A stretch of 64,000 nucleotides of DNA from Acinetobacter sp. A2 (lineage in GTDB: Bacteria; Pseudomonadota; Gammaproteobacteria; Pseudomonadales; Moraxellaceae): positions 23,318 through 87,317 of the forward strand of contig NZ_JAAZQX010000008.1 of the NCBI RefSeq assembly GCF_012371325.1. The letters are read 5' to 3'. Positions within the stretch are counted from its first letter, which is position 1, and every line of letters begins with the position of its first letter. The notes under the pieces were generated by a model. It saw nothing but the letters and a program-made list of their open reading frames with translations. It had not been told where the DNA came from and ran no database searches. Positions 10,606 through 21,196 of this stretch are shown piece by piece. The translations under genes and the position numbers were made by a program.

Positions 10606-11910
10606 GTGAAACCAGTTCGTCTGGCAATCCTCGGTCTTGGTACTGTGGGTGGTGGTGCCCTTAAACTATTAAAAGAAAATGCTGCTGAGATTAGACGTCG
10701 CACCGGTCGTGAAATTGAAATCACCTATGTGGGAACACGTCGTCCGCGTCCAGACCTCAACTTGCCAGAATCTGTCAAGCAAAGTGATGACTTGATGGAC
10801 ATCGTACGTCAACCCGATGTAGACGTCGTGGTTGAAGTCATGGGCGGTATTCACCCTGCGTATGAAGTCATCATGGAAGCGATGAAACACGGCAAACAAG
10901 TCGTGACTGCCAACAAAGCCCTGCTTGCAGAACATGGCAATGAGCTATTTAAAGCAGCAGAAGACAATGCTGTACAAATTGCCTATGAAGCAGCAGTTGC
11001 AGGCGGTATTCCAATTATTAAAGTAATTCGTGAAGGTTTGGCTGCCAACAAAATTGAATGGCTAGCAGGCATCATTAACGGTACTGGCAACTTTATTTTA
11101 AGTGAAATGCGTGAAAAAGGCCGTACCTTTGAAGATGTCCTGAAAGAAGCGCAAGAATTAGGTTATGCCGAAGCCGATCCAACCTTTGACGTTGAAGGTA
11201 TTGATGCTGCACACAAACTGACCATTTTGGCTTCATGTGCTTTTGGTATTCCACTACAGTTTGACAAAGTCTTTACCGAAGGTATTGGCAAAGTCACAGC
11301 GCAAGATGTGAAATATGCAGAAGAACTAGGCTTCCGCATCAAACACTTAGGGATTGCACGTCGTACCGACAAAGGGATTGAACTTCGCGTCCACCCAACT
11401 TTAATTCCTGAAGAAGAATTGATTGCCAACGTCAACGGCGTAAAAAATGCAGTCTTGGTACAAGCCAATGCTGTTGGCCCAACTTTATATTATGGTGCGG
11501 GTGCAGGTGCAGGCCCAACAGCGTCTGCTGTGGTTGCCGATGTTGTCGACATTGTCCGTGATATTTCATATACCGAAGATGGTGCAGGTACGATTCCACA
11601 ATTGGCATTTGAAGCATTAACCGACTTGCCAATTCTAAGCCGTGAAGAAATGACCACTGGCTACTACATCCGTATTAATGCTGAAGACCAAACTGGTGTT
11701 CTTGCCGATGTAACCACCATCTTAAGCCGTGCAGGCATCAGTATTGATGCCATCATGCAACAATCACGCTTAAAAGACCTTATTCCTATCGTGATTCTGA
11801 CTGACCCAGTTCAGGAATCAAAAATGGATGAAGCGTTACAACAAATTCAAGCATTGCCAACCATTCATGGCGAAATTGTACGAATTCGTTTAGAATCGCT
11901 TGATAACTAA
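10606..11910 (+). CDS. hom: homoserine dehydrogenase
   Basis: Reduces aspartate semialdehyde to homoserine, the branch point to threonine and methionine. At 434 aa it is the monofunctional form: an N-terminal Rossmann domain (GLGTVGGG near residue 12), a catalytic domain with the ANKALLA and GIINGTGNFIL motifs, and a C-terminal ACT domain (about residues 355-430) for feedback control. I chose the GTG at 10606 because GGAG lies 6 bases upstream; the frame extends to a TTG at 10585. Followed at 57 bp by thrC. Confidence 0.94.
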   Translation: MKPVRLAILGLGTVGGGALKLLKENAAEIRRRTGREIEITYVGTRRPRPDLNLPESVKQSDDLMDIVRQPDVDVVVEVMGGIHPAYEVIMEAMKHGKQVVTANKALLAEHGNELFKAAEDNAVQIAYEAAVAGGIPIIKVIREGLAANKIEWLAGIINGTGNFILSEMREKGRTFEDVLKEAQELGYAEADPTFDVEGIDAAHKLTILASCAFGIPLQFDKVFTEGIGKVTAQDVKYAEELGFRIKHLGIARRTDKGIELRVHPTLIPEEELIANVNGVKNAVLVQANAVGPTLYYGAGAGAGPTASAVVADVVDIVRDISYTEDGAGTIPQLAFEALTDLPILSREEMTTGYYIRINAEDQTGVLADVTTILSRAGISIDAIMQQSRLKDLIPIVILTDPVQESKMDEALQQIQALPTIHGEIVRIRLESLDN

Positions 11911-11967
11911 TCGGGTGGAGGGGAATATTTCCCCTTGCCAAGCTCTACACACAATTGGAACATCATC

Positions 11968-13107
11968 ATGTCGAATGCCAATCGTTATACTGGTTTAGTT
12001 GACCGTTATCGTGACCGTTTACCAGTGTCTGCAACTACACGTGCAATCTCTCTAGGCGAAGGTAACACGCCGCTCATTAAGCTTGAGAATATTCCACGCA
12101 TTATTGGTAAAGATGTTGAAATTTATGTGAAGTATGAAGGCTTAAACCCGACAGGTTCATTTAAAGACCGTGGTATGACCATGGCAGTGACCAAAGCGGT
12201 TGAAGAAGGTTCAAAAGCCATTATCTGTGCATCTACAGGTAACACTTCTGCTGCGGCTGCAGCTTATGCTGCCCGTGCTGGCATTAAAGCATTCGTTTTA
12301 ATTCCAGAAGGCAAAATTGCCATGGGCAAAATGGCACAAGCGATGATGTACGGTGCAATCACCATGCAAATTCGTGGTAACTTTGACGATGGTATGCGCC
12401 TCGTTAAAGAAGTGGCTGACCAAGCACCTGTAACGATTGTGAACTCAATCAACCCTTACCGCCTACAAGGTCAAAAGACCATCGCTTATGAAATTGTAGA
12501 TGAGTTAGGTCGTGCTCCAGATTACCACTGCTTACCAGTAGGTAACGCAGGTAACATCACTGCTCACTGGATGGGATATACCGAAGCAGTTGCCAACCAA
12601 CCTGCAGATCAATTCGAGCAGGTGGTATATGACGCAGCTACTGACAAATTCACAGGCCCAAACCCTGAAGGCCGTCCAATCATGGTCGGTTATCAAGCGT
12701 CTGGTGCTGCGCCATTCTTACGTGGTGCGCCTGTTGAAAACCCAGAAACTGTTGCAACTGCAATCCGTATTGGCAACCCACAAAGCTGGAACCATGCTAA
12801 AGCAGTGGTACGTGATTCAGAAGGTTGGTTTGATGAATTGACCGATGCCGAAATTTTAGAAGCACAACGTATGCTGTCTATGTATGAAGGCGTATTTGTT
12901 GAGCCTGCATCTGCTGCGTCTATTGGTGGTGCAATGCGCGACATCAAAGCGGGTAAAATCAAAGAAGGTTCTGTGATCGTATGTACCGTAACAGGTAACG
13001 GTCTAAAAGACCCTGACACAGCCATGAAACAATGTGCAGATGCTGTTATGTTGTCAATTGATGCCACCATGCAACAAGTAAAAGACTCGATTCTTTCAAA
13101 TATGTAA
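11968..13107 (+). CDS. thrC: threonine synthase
   Basis: PLP enzyme converting O-phosphohomoserine to threonine. The PLP lysine is in NPTGSFKDRGM (about residue 60), the substrate-binding ASTGNTSAAAAAYA motif follows, and the phosphate-binding GNAGNITA lies near residue 190. At 379 aa it is the short bacterial form. The ATG at 11968 gives the usual MSNANRYTG-type N-terminus; the open frame up to 11935 lacks a start signal. It forms a hom-thrC operon ended by the terminator at 13123-13150. Confidence 0.95.
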   Translation: MSNANRYTGLVDRYRDRLPVSATTRAISLGEGNTPLIKLENIPRIIGKDVEIYVKYEGLNPTGSFKDRGMTMAVTKAVEEGSKAIICASTGNTSAAAAAYAARAGIKAFVLIPEGKIAMGKMAQAMMYGAITMQIRGNFDDGMRLVKEVADQAPVTIVNSINPYRLQGQKTIAYEIVDELGRAPDYHCLPVGNAGNITAHWMGYTEAVANQPADQFEQVVYDAATDKFTGPNPEGRPIMVGYQASGAAPFLRGAPVENPETVATAIRIGNPQSWNHAKAVVRDSEGWFDELTDAEILEAQRMLSMYEGVFVEPASAASIGGAMRDIKAGKIKEGSVIVCTVTGNGLKDPDTAMKQCADAVMLSIDATMQQVKDSILSNM

Positions 13108-13122
13108 AATTTGAAGTGTCAT

Positions 13123-13150
13123 AAAAAACCCTGCTTTGGCAGGGTTTTTT
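13123..13150 (+). terminator. intrinsic terminator after thrC
   Basis: CCCTGC / GCAGGG stem with a 4-base loop between A6 and T6. It lies between the convergent thrC and pbpG stops and could serve both strands. Confidence 0.88.
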
Positions 13151-13221
13151 CTTGTTTATATTTCTGTTCAGGTTTTTCAGCCTTAATCGTGAGAATCACA
13201 CCATTAAAGCTGAATATTCGC

Positions 13222-14313
13222 TTAAATGCGTTTTGGCAACTGACTTGCCCAGCTCATTAAACGGGTTGCATCATTGGTGCGTGCTTGTGAAGTATCTGCA
13301 CCCAAAAGCACCACCACTGCAGGACGGTTATTTAAAGTGGTGTGCATCACCACACAACGCCCTGCCTCATTGATATATCCTGTTTTAGACAGATTGATAT
13401 TCCAGCCACCATTACGCACTAACGCATTGGTATTATTAGATTTCAAGACTCGATAACCCAAGTTAAAGTCATACGTTGGCGTCGTTGAGAATTGACGAAT
13501 CAAACCATATTGCGAGGCAGTACTTACCAAAATACCCAAATCACGTGCAGAAGAAACGTTACGCGGGTCTAGACCTGTGGCTTCGGTAAAGCGGGTAGCA
13601 TTCATGCCCAATTCACGTGCTTTAGCATTCATTGCTGCAACAAAGGCACTTTTTCCCCCTGGGTAGGTACGCGCTAAGGCTGCTGCTGCTGGGTTTTCAG
13701 ATTTCATTAAAGCAAATAATAATGCTTCGGCACGGTTGAGCTTGTCACCCACACGCAAAGTCGAACTTGAGTTTTTGCCTGCAGCGCCTGCAAAGTCTAT
13801 TGATTGTAAGGTAATTTGTTCAGACATATTCAAACGAGCATCTGAGGTGACCACTGCAGTCATCACTTTGGTCACTGAAGCAATTGGCAGTGCTACGTTG
13901 GTGTTTTTGCTGTACAGCACTTCACCAGTTTGTGCATCCATCACCAAAGCCGCGCGCGCATTGACAGAAGGCTGGCTGCTATAGGCAGAGGTATCTAAAA
14001 TACGGACGGTTTTTGGCGTAGTAGACGCGGGTGCAACACCATTGCTGCTACGTACAGTTGTGGTAATTTTGGTTGAACCTGGCGGTGTAGGCTCTGCAAC
14101 ATAAGTGTCTGGTGTAGCCTGAGCGCTCGCACTGCTACTTGCTAGGTCACCATTTAAGAATTGACCGGCTTGCTCTGAAGACCAACTTAATGTCGCCTGA
14201 CCGTCGCTCCCAGAGGAAGGATTGATGACAAGTTCAGCAAAACTGACAGAACTTAGGCTGAGCATCATAGATGCGATCAGCACATGCATTAACGACTTCT
14301 TAGAATTTTTCAC
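13222..14313 (-). CDS. pbpG: D-alanyl-D-alanine endopeptidase, PBP7/PbpG type
   Basis: Low-molecular-mass penicillin-binding protein (peptidase S11) that cleaves peptidoglycan cross-links in the periplasm. A signal peptide ends near residue 26 (SVSFA-E). A Ser/Thr/Pro-rich linker of about 80 residues follows. The penicilloyl-serine triad is S146-VTK, SEN near 205 and KTG near 318. The linker makes it longer (363 aa) than E. coli PBP7. PbpG has been reported as a fitness and virulence factor in A. baumannii. No DacA/DacC C-terminal amphipathic anchor is seen. Confidence 0.88.
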   Translation of the reverse strand: MKNSKKSLMHVLIASMMLSLSSVSFAELVINPSSGSDGQATLSWSSEQAGQFLNGDLASSSASAQATPDTYVAEPTPPGSTKITTTVRSSNGVAPASTTPKTVRILDTSAYSSQPSVNARAALVMDAQTGEVLYSKNTNVALPIASVTKVMTAVVTSDARLNMSEQITLQSIDFAGAAGKNSSSTLRVGDKLNRAEALLFALMKSENPAAAALARTYPGGKSAFVAAMNAKARELGMNATRFTEATGLDPRNVSSARDLGILVSTASQYGLIRQFSTTPTYDFNLGYRVLKSNNTNALVRNGGWNINLSKTGYINEAGRCVVMHTTLNNRPAVVVLLGADTSQARTNDATRLMSWASQLPKRI

Positions 14314-14532
14314 GACTGCTTACTCAACTCAGGGAGGTAAGATACATTTGCGTATTACCTCAAATATGCCTTACATTTAATAAAAAATACAACAATGAAT
14401 AGTTTTTGCCAGGATATTGTGCAGAACTTTTCATTCTGGATTAAGAATAGCATTGCTAATTTTGTCGTTTCATTGCAAGCTAATTTTGCTTTATGTAACA
14501 AAAAAGATGATTTTTTCAAAGGGAGAGTGTAG

Positions 14533-15168
14533 GTGATCACAGTTTTAGTAGTGGACGATCATGAATTGGTACGTACTGGGATTTGCCGTATGCTCGAAGA
14601 CCATGCCGATGTACAGGTGATTGGACAGGCTGAATCTGGTGAAGAAGCGATTACCTTAGTACGTCAGCATCATCCCAATGTGGTGTTATTAGATGTGAAC
14701 ATGCCTGGCATTGGGGGTGTAGAAACCACGCGTCGCTTGTTGCAGACTGCACCCGACACTAAAGTTTTGGCGGTTAGTGGTTTGGCAGAAGAACCGTACC
14801 CATCTTTACTGCTCAAGGCGGGAGCAAAAGGCTACATCACCAAAGGTGCACCAGTGAGCGAGATGGTACGTGCCATCAAAAAAGTCATGCAGGGCGGCAA
14901 ATACTTCAGTGCCGATATTGCCGAGCAACTGGCCAGTTCATACTTATCTGACACGCAACAATCGCCTTTTGATAGTCTGTCAGAACGTGAAATGCAAGTG
15001 GCAATGATGGTGGTGAACTGTATCAGCGCACAGGAAATTGCCGATAAACTCTTTGTCAGTGTAAAAACGGTGAATACCTACCGCTACCGTATTTTTGAAA
15101 AATTAAATATTGATAGTGATGTCAAACTCACGCACCTTGCGATTCGTTATGGATTGATTAAGCCTTAA
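14533..15168 (+). CDS. gacA: response regulator GacA/UvrY, NarL/LuxR type
   Basis: Receiver domain (residues 1-120) with the acidic pocket D8-D9 and phosphoacceptor D54, followed by a LuxR-type helix-turn-helix (about residues 145-205, LSEREMQVAMMV...VSVKTVNTYRYRIFEKL). Length, 211 aa, matches GacA, which in gammaproteobacteria controls Csr/Rsm small RNAs. GTG start at 14533 with GGGAG upstream. The cognate hybrid kinase GacS is not in the window. It lies just before pilS-pilR but is probably a separate system. Confidence 0.88.
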   Translation: MITVLVVDDHELVRTGICRMLEDHADVQVIGQAESGEEAITLVRQHHPNVVLLDVNMPGIGGVETTRRLLQTAPDTKVLAVSGLAEEPYPSLLLKAGAKGYITKGAPVSEMVRAIKKVMQGGKYFSADIAEQLASSYLSDTQQSPFDSLSEREMQVAMMVVNCISAQEIADKLFVSVKTVNTYRYRIFEKLNIDSDVKLTHLAIRYGLIKP

Positions 15169-15220
15169 TCTTTACTGTGTGCTTGTTGTGCATTTTATCC
15201 GTGTATAAGACGATGACCCT

Positions 15221-16789
15221 ATGCCAGATTTAAAACAACATTCTGAGTTAAATCAGTATCATCTTGGCATGTGGTATGGTGCGTATCGGCTTTTAATTGC
15301 CTTTTGTTTACTGCTGATTACCCTACTCACCTTTCAGCAGCTTGGTTCACAGTATCAACATCCTGGTTTATATCTGTATACACTGGTCTGCTATTTTGTG
15401 TTTAGCTGTGTGCAACTGATCAGCTATAAATATATTCCCTTCAAAAGCAGCCAACAACTGACTCTATTTTTTGCGGTTGATATTATTGCGCTGAGTAGCC
15501 TGACTTTTGCAACCGATGGACCCAACCTCTATTTAAGTTTATTGTTTGTGATCACGATTTTTGCGGCATCGTTATTGCTGCAAAAACGTAAAGCCTTAGC
15601 CATCACCCTCATTGCCATGATTATGGTGATTTACCAACATTTTGTTGGCAGCTTACTGGCCTTTTCTTCACTGAATAATATTGGTCATAGTGCCCTGCTG
15701 GCATTTTTATTTTGGGTGGTCTATGGCAGTGGCCGTATTGCGGTACGACGCTTTCAGCTGTTAGAAAATCTCAACTTTTCGCAATCTTTAGAACTGCACC
15801 GCCTACAAAATATTAATCGGTATATTTTAGAACAAACGGAAATGGGTTATTTGGTGCTAGATGAAAATTGTCATGTGGTTTTAAGCAACCCTGCGGCCTG
15901 TTATTTATTGGGTATTCCTGCACAATACGCACACTCAACCTATCCACTGTATAAAATTCAGCCCGATTTATTTGATCTGTTCAAATTTGACCAGTTACAA
16001 GATGGTGAAAAATTTCAGTTTGAATCACAACTCAGCAATTTTCACGTGCATATTCAGGTGCAAAAACTCAAAGTACCGCATCAAACATTAACCTTATTGG
16101 CACTTCAGGATGGACAAAAAATAAATCAACAAGTCCAGCAACTCAAACTGGCGGCCTTAGGGCAATTATCAGCCAGTATTGCCCACGAAATCCGTAATCC
16201 ACTGGCTGCCATTGTACAGGCCAATACGCTCCTCAGTGGCAGTGACGCAGCACAACAACAATTGTTGTCCGGCATGATCAGTAAACAAGCGGCCCGGATT
16301 GATAAAATTATTCACGACACCTTAAGTATGGTGAAAAACAAACAAACCACACCTGTAGTGATTCAGCTAAACCAATTTTTGCCGCAACTCATTAGGGAAG
16401 ATTTACCCGATGCTGCCAGTAAAATTCGGCTGCAACTTGAAAATCAAATCAGTATTCTGTTTGATGAATTACAGTTACGCCAAGTGCTAATAAACCTGAT
16501 TCGCAATGCCATTCGACACAATTCAGCAGATCAGCAAGCCATAGAAATTCATGCATATCATCAAGCAAGTCATATTTACATTGATGTACAGGATTTTGGC
16601 TCAGGGGTTGCCAGTCAGGATATTCGCTATCTGTTCCAACCATTTTTCAGTACCGAAATTAATGGAACTGGTTTAGGATTATATTTATCACATAGTTTTT
16701 GCGAAGCCAATCAAGCCAAGCTAAGCTATGTAGAACAAAAACAAGGGGCATGTTTCAGAATTAAATGCCAATGCCCACCCGCGATTTAG
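15221..16789 (+). CDS. pilS: sensor histidine kinase PilS
   Basis: Membrane kinase of the PilSR system controlling type IV pilin transcription. About six membrane helices lie in residues 20-175, then a PAS-like region (about 190-290), an H-box with phosphoacceptor in SIAHEIRNPLAA (about residue 321), and the ATPase domain with the N-box NLIRNAIRHN and G-boxes DFGSGV and GTGLGLYLS. pilR follows in the same direction 43 bp downstream, as in Pseudomonas. The N-terminal polytopic domain fits PilS rather than NtrB. Confidence 0.88.
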   Translation: MPDLKQHSELNQYHLGMWYGAYRLLIAFCLLLITLLTFQQLGSQYQHPGLYLYTLVCYFVFSCVQLISYKYIPFKSSQQLTLFFAVDIIALSSLTFATDGPNLYLSLLFVITIFAASLLLQKRKALAITLIAMIMVIYQHFVGSLLAFSSLNNIGHSALLAFLFWVVYGSGRIAVRRFQLLENLNFSQSLELHRLQNINRYILEQTEMGYLVLDENCHVVLSNPAACYLLGIPAQYAHSTYPLYKIQPDLFDLFKFDQLQDGEKFQFESQLSNFHVHIQVQKLKVPHQTLTLLALQDGQKINQQVQQLKLAALGQLSASIAHEIRNPLAAIVQANTLLSGSDAAQQQLLSGMISKQAARIDKIIHDTLSMVKNKQTTPVVIQLNQFLPQLIREDLPDAASKIRLQLENQISILFDELQLRQVLINLIRNAIRHNSADQQAIEIHAYHQASHIYIDVQDFGSGVASQDIRYLFQPFFSTEINGTGLGLYLSHSFCEANQAKLSYVEQKQGACFRIKCQCPPAI

Positions 16790-16832
16790 TCTTTATTTAA
16801 CGATGTAGTTTTTGTGTTGTTTTGGGGAAAAT

Positions 16833-18260
16833 ATGCACGCTGTTCAACCTTTGGTTTTATTGGTCGATGACGAAGAAGACCTTTGTACTCTTATGCAAAT
16901 GACTTTGGCTCGCATGGGCATTCAAACTCATGTGGCCTACCGTCTGGAACAAGCGAAACAGCGTTTGGCTGAACATCATTATGATGCTTGTTTAACCGAC
17001 TTAAACCTACCCGATGGCAATGGTATACAACTGGTGGAATTCATTGCAGAGCAATATCCCAATTTACCCGTAGCCGTGTTAACAGCTTATGGCAATATGG
17101 AAATTGCAATTGCGGCATTAAAGGCGGGTGCATTTGACTTTGTTAGCAAACCAGTTAATCAGATGCATTTGCAGCAACTCCTTGAAAAAGCGCTAAATAA
17201 GCCGTTTGATAAAGCCGAACCAAACAGCCAAGATCAACTCGAATACAAAATGTTGATTGGGCAATCTTTGCCTATTCAGCAATTACGCAGCACCATCAAA
17301 AAAATTGCCCGCTCGCAAGCGCCTGTGTTTATTACAGGCGAATCAGGTACAGGGAAAGAAGTAGTTGCCAATTTGGTACACCGTTTAAGTAACCGCAATG
17401 AAGGGCCATTTATTGCAATTAACTGCGGGGCAATTCCAACCGAGCTCATGGAAAGCGAGCTGTTTGGGCATAAAAAAGGCAGCTTTACAGGCGCAACCCA
17501 AGACAAACAGGGTTTGATTCAATCTGCACATGGTGGCAGCTTGTTCTTAGATGAAATAGCCGAGTTGCCACTGAGTATGCAAGTCAAACTGCTGCGTGCG
17601 GTTCAGGAAAAACGGATTCGTCCTGTCGGTTCAGACACCGAAATTGATGTCGATTTTCGTGTGATCAGTGCCAGTCATCAAGACTTAGAAAGTTTGGTTC
17701 AGCAAGGACGTTTCCGTCAGGATTTATTTTTCCGTATTCATGTGATGGATTTGGTTTTGCCTGCCCTGCGTGAACGTGAACAAGATATTTTATTACTGGC
17801 AGATCACTTCATTCAAAAAGTCGCACAAGAATGGGATATTCCTGCTAAACAGCTCACCCCACGGGCCCAGCAATTTTTACTGGAACAATACTATCCTGGC
17901 AACGTGCGTGAATTACGCAATATTATTGAACGCGCCATGACCCTGAGTGATGATGCCGTCATTGATCTACAACACCTGCAAACTGCGCCATTACGACAGT
18001 TTAGTATGGAAACTAGCACTGAGACTCCGTCATCCTCAGACACAAATAACACACTCATGTCAGATGCGATGCCAACAGGACGTAAACTGCCAGAAGAAGG
18101 TTTAGAAGCTTATTTAGAAAAAGTGGAAAAAGATATTTTACTGAATGCCCTGAATCTAACCCACTGGAACCGCACCTTAGCCGCAAAAAAACTGGGGATG
18201 TCTTTCCGTTCTTTACGTTATCGTTTGAAAAAATTTGGGCTTGATACTGAAGATGAATAA
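16833..18260 (+). CDS. pilR: sigma-54-dependent response regulator PilR
   Basis: NtrC-family activator: receiver domain with phosphoacceptor D56, AAA+ domain (about residues 140-375) with Walker A GESGTGKE and the sigma-54 contact loop GSFTGA, the serine variant usual in PilR, and a C-terminal Fis-type helix-turn-helix ending LRYRLKKFG. The ATG at 16833 has GGGGA upstream; the frame extends to 16812. An 11-bp hairpin (TGAAGATGAAT / ATTCATCTTCA, 18248-18276) spans the stop codon but lacks a T tract. Expected target: pilA, not in this window. Confidence 0.9.
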   Translation: MHAVQPLVLLVDDEEDLCTLMQMTLARMGIQTHVAYRLEQAKQRLAEHHYDACLTDLNLPDGNGIQLVEFIAEQYPNLPVAVLTAYGNMEIAIAALKAGAFDFVSKPVNQMHLQQLLEKALNKPFDKAEPNSQDQLEYKMLIGQSLPIQQLRSTIKKIARSQAPVFITGESGTGKEVVANLVHRLSNRNEGPFIAINCGAIPTELMESELFGHKKGSFTGATQDKQGLIQSAHGGSLFLDEIAELPLSMQVKLLRAVQEKRIRPVGSDTEIDVDFRVISASHQDLESLVQQGRFRQDLFFRIHVMDLVLPALREREQDILLLADHFIQKVAQEWDIPAKQLTPRAQQFLLEQYYPGNVRELRNIIERAMTLSDDAVIDLQHLQTAPLRQFSMETSTETPSSSDTNNTLMSDAMPTGRKLPEEGLEAYLEKVEKDILLNALNLTHWNRTLAAKKLGMSFRSLRYRLKKFGLDTEDE

Positions 18261-18316
18261 GCACTATTCATCTTCAAACTGTATGCGTTGTAATTTGTGA
18301 ATGACCAATGATCGTA

Positions 18317-19486
18317 TTAACGACGACTGAGCAACAAGTTTGCCACATGCTCTAAATAGGCATCCTCTTTCATCTCTGCAGTTTGGATATATTGCTGATT
18401 CGGCTGAATCCCTACGCCTTCAATCATTTGATCGCGTGGGGTGTAGTAATGCGAAACCGTCATTTGCAAGGCTGAACCATCGCTGAGAGGAAACAGCTTC
18501 TGTACCACACCTTTGCCATAGCTTTTTTCACCCATGACCCAAGCTCGTGCGTGATCTTTCAAAGCAGCAGTAAAGACCTCTGCGGCCGAAGCCGAACGCT
18601 GATTAATCAGTACCCCTACTTTTAAATTTTGAAATTCAAAACTTGGTAATGCCTGAAATTGCTGATCGCCCTCAGAACGACTTTTGGTCGATACAATCAC
18701 ACCCTGATTTAGAAATAAATCGGCAGATTCTACTGCAGCAGACAACAAGCCCCCTGGGTTATTACGCAAGTCAATCAATACAGCTCTTAAACGTGGTGTA
18801 CTATGTTCTTCAATTAAGCGTTTGATTTCATTAGCAGTATCTTGCTGAAACACGCGGACCTTAAGCAACAAGACCTGATTCGGAAGCATTTGTGCCTGAA
18901 TATCAGTTTCCACTTTTTTGTTGCGCACCAATAACATAGAGGGCTGATTGGCCGCACGCTGTACACTTAAAGTCGAACCTACTGAACCTGTGAGCAAGTT
19001 ATTGACCTGCTCTGCAGTGAGTTTTCTTAATTCCTGATCATCAATTTTGAACAGGCTATCACCATTACGCAGTCCTTGTTTGGCAGAGTCTGCATCGGTA
19101 TTTAAGTTCTGAATTACCCACTGCTGCTGGGCCATTTCATAACGTAAATTAAAATCGACCGAAGCCAAATCGCCTTCGGTATATTGTAGAAGCTGTTTAT
19201 ATTCTTCTGCAGTTAAATAACGCGAATAGCGGTCTAAACCGCTCACCAAGCCACGAATGGCTTGCTGAAATAAGGCATCGTCACTTTTTTCAGTCACGTA
19301 GTTGTCTTTGACTATGCCATAAATTTGTACAAACTCCTGAATCGCCTCGACAGGCACATCTACATAATCCTGTGCCTGTGTTGGCCCATCCAGCTCTAAC
19401 TCATCAGGTGCAGCCCAAGTCTGGGAATGACCAACCCACAACAGCAATGTCGTCAATGCCAATGCATAAATTTTGTGAGCCGTCAT
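18317..19486 (-). CDS. ctpA: carboxy-terminal processing protease, S41 family
   Basis: Periplasmic C-terminal processing protease. A signal peptide ends near residue 25 (TWAA-P). Then come an N-terminal helical region, a PDZ domain (about 110-195), and the S41 catalytic core with nucleophile Ser in RSASAAEVF (about residue 298) and the general-base Lys in GEKSYGKG (about 323). At 389 aa it is a CtpA-type enzyme, much shorter than E. coli Prc. It follows gpmI by 18 bp, probably as an operon; a gpmI-adjacent peptidase is common in proteobacteria. Confidence 0.85.
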   Translation of the reverse strand: MTAHKIYALALTTLLLWVGHSQTWAAPDELELDGPTQAQDYVDVPVEAIQEFVQIYGIVKDNYVTEKSDDALFQQAIRGLVSGLDRYSRYLTAEEYKQLLQYTEGDLASVDFNLRYEMAQQQWVIQNLNTDADSAKQGLRNGDSLFKIDDQELRKLTAEQVNNLLTGSVGSTLSVQRAANQPSMLLVRNKKVETDIQAQMLPNQVLLLKVRVFQQDTANEIKRLIEEHSTPRLRAVLIDLRNNPGGLLSAAVESADLFLNQGVIVSTKSRSEGDQQFQALPSFEFQNLKVGVLINQRSASAAEVFTAALKDHARAWVMGEKSYGKGVVQKLFPLSDGSALQMTVSHYYTPRDQMIEGVGIQPNQQYIQTAEMKEDAYLEHVANLLLSRR

Positions 19487-19504
19487 TCCATCACCAGTCT
19501 GAGG

Positions 19505-21052
19505 TTATGCCTGTAGGCAAATTAAGTTACGACCTTGCATGTCTGCAGGGACAGGCAATTGCATCAAATTCAGTAAAGTTGGCGCAACGTCTGCCAACAC
19601 ACCACCTTCTGCAATAGTCGCCTGTGTTGGGCCTACATAAATGAATGGCACCAATTCAGTCGTATGTTGCGTGTGTACCTGACCACTGTCATAGTCTTGC
19701 ATTTGTTCAACGTTACCATGGTCAGCAGTAATAATCATGTGACCCTGTTTCGCCATCACCGCTTCATAGACGCGACCCAAGCAGGTATCGACCGCTTCAA
19801 CCGCTTTCACTGCAGCATCAAAAACACCAGTATGACCGACCATATCGCCATTGGCATAGTTCACCACCAACAAGTCATACTCACCTGAATTGATTGCAGC
19901 AACCAGTTCATCGGTCACTTCATAAGCACTCATTTCTGGTTTTAAGTCATAAGTTGCCACATTTGGTGATGGAATCAGGATGCGTTTTTCACCCGGATAT
20001 TCATCTTCACGGCCACCACTAAAGAAGAAGGTCACGTGTGCATATTTTTCAGTTTCGGCAATACGCAACTGGGTTTTACCTAAGTCTGATAAGTACTCAC
20101 CAATTGAGTTTTTCAAATCTTCTGGCATATACGCCACAGGCGCAGCAATACTGGCTTGATAACGGGTCAACATCACAAATTTAGACAATTGCGGCACAAC
20201 TTTTCGCTCAAAGCCAGCAAAGTCCTGTTCCACAAAGGCTTTGGTTAATTCACGCGCGCGGTCAGCACGGAAATTCATGAATACCACGCTGTCGCCATCT
20301 TGAATCTGGGCAATTTCACCAATACGAGTGGCTTTAACAAACTCATCGCTTTCATCTGCTGCATAAGCCGCTGCCAAGCCCTCTACCGCAGTTGCAGCAG
20401 TACGCACTGCCTCACCTTCAGTGAGTAGACGATAGGCTTGTTCTACACGATCCCAACGGTTGTCACGATCCATTGCAAAGTAACGGCCAATTAAGCTAGC
20501 AATACGCCCCTGACCTGGATATTGTGCAAATAATGCATCCAGTTTTTCTAAAGAAGGCTGTGCGCTTTTGGGTGGTGTATCACGACCATCTAAAAAGGCA
20601 TGTAGATACACTTTTGCACCACGTTTAAGTGCCAATTCTGCCATCGCCACAATGTGATCTTCATGCGAATGCACACCACCTTCAGACAATAAACCCAAAA
20701 TGTGCACTGCACCGTTAGCAGCTTTGGCTTTTTCTACAGCATCCACCAACACCTCATGCTCAAAAAAAGCACCTGTGCGGATGTCTTTGGTAATACGGGT
20801 AAAGTCTTGGTATAACACGCGCCCTGCGCCCAAGTTCATGTGACCCACTTCAGAGTTGCCCATTTGACCATCTGGCAGGCCAACATCTTCACCAGAACCA
20901 GAGATCAAACCATGCGGATGCTTTTCCTGCATAGCAGTCAAATTTGGTCGTTTCGCTGCTAAAAACGCGTTGTCTTCGACCGCTTCGCGATGACCCACAC
21001 CATCCATAATCACCAATACGTGAGGGATTTTGCCAGCAGTTGCATCCGCCAT
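19505..21052 (-). CDS. gpmI: 2,3-bisphosphoglycerate-independent phosphoglycerate mutase
   Basis: Glycolytic and gluconeogenic interconversion of 3- and 2-phosphoglycerate, Mn-dependent, alkaline-phosphatase superfamily. The first metal site is D17 in VIMDGVG, the phosphoserine is S67 in [11 protein letters not shown], and the C-terminal ligands appear in [12 protein letters not shown] and ITADHGN. Length 515 aa. The ATG at 21052 is preferred over the in-frame TTG at 21058. It is the upstream gene of a pair with the S41 protease. Confidence 0.95.
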   Translation of the reverse strand: MADATAGKIPHVLVIMDGVGHREAVEDNAFLAAKRPNLTAMQEKHPHGLISGSGEDVGLPDGQMGNSEVGHMNLGAGRVLYQDFTRITKDIRTGAFFEHEVLVDAVEKAKAANGAVHILGLLSEGGVHSHEDHIVAMAELALKRGAKVYLHAFLDGRDTPPKSAQPSLEKLDALFAQYPGQGRIASLIGRYFAMDRDNRWDRVEQAYRLLTEGEAVRTAATAVEGLAAAYAADESDEFVKATRIGEIAQIQDGDSVVFMNFRADRARELTKAFVEQDFAGFERKVVPQLSKFVMLTRYQASIAAPVAYMPEDLKNSIGEYLSDLGKTQLRIAETEKYAHVTFFFSGGREDEYPGEKRILIPSPNVATYDLKPEMSAYEVTDELVAAINSGEYDLLVVNYANGDMVGHTGVFDAAVKAVEAVDTCLGRVYEAVMAKQGHMIITADHGNVEQMQDYDSGQVHTQHTTELVPFIYVGPTQATIAEGGVLADVAPTLLNLMQLPVPADMQGRNLICLQA

Positions 21053-21196
21053 AATCAATACTCTTTTTCGTCTACAAATTAATCATGCTATCTTAACGAA
21101 TTTTGCGTCAAGACTCTATGTTCAGAAGATGGTTTCCACCACTGATTCAGATAGGTTTAGCCAATCAAACAGAAAAGCAGCAGCATCGGTGCGCAC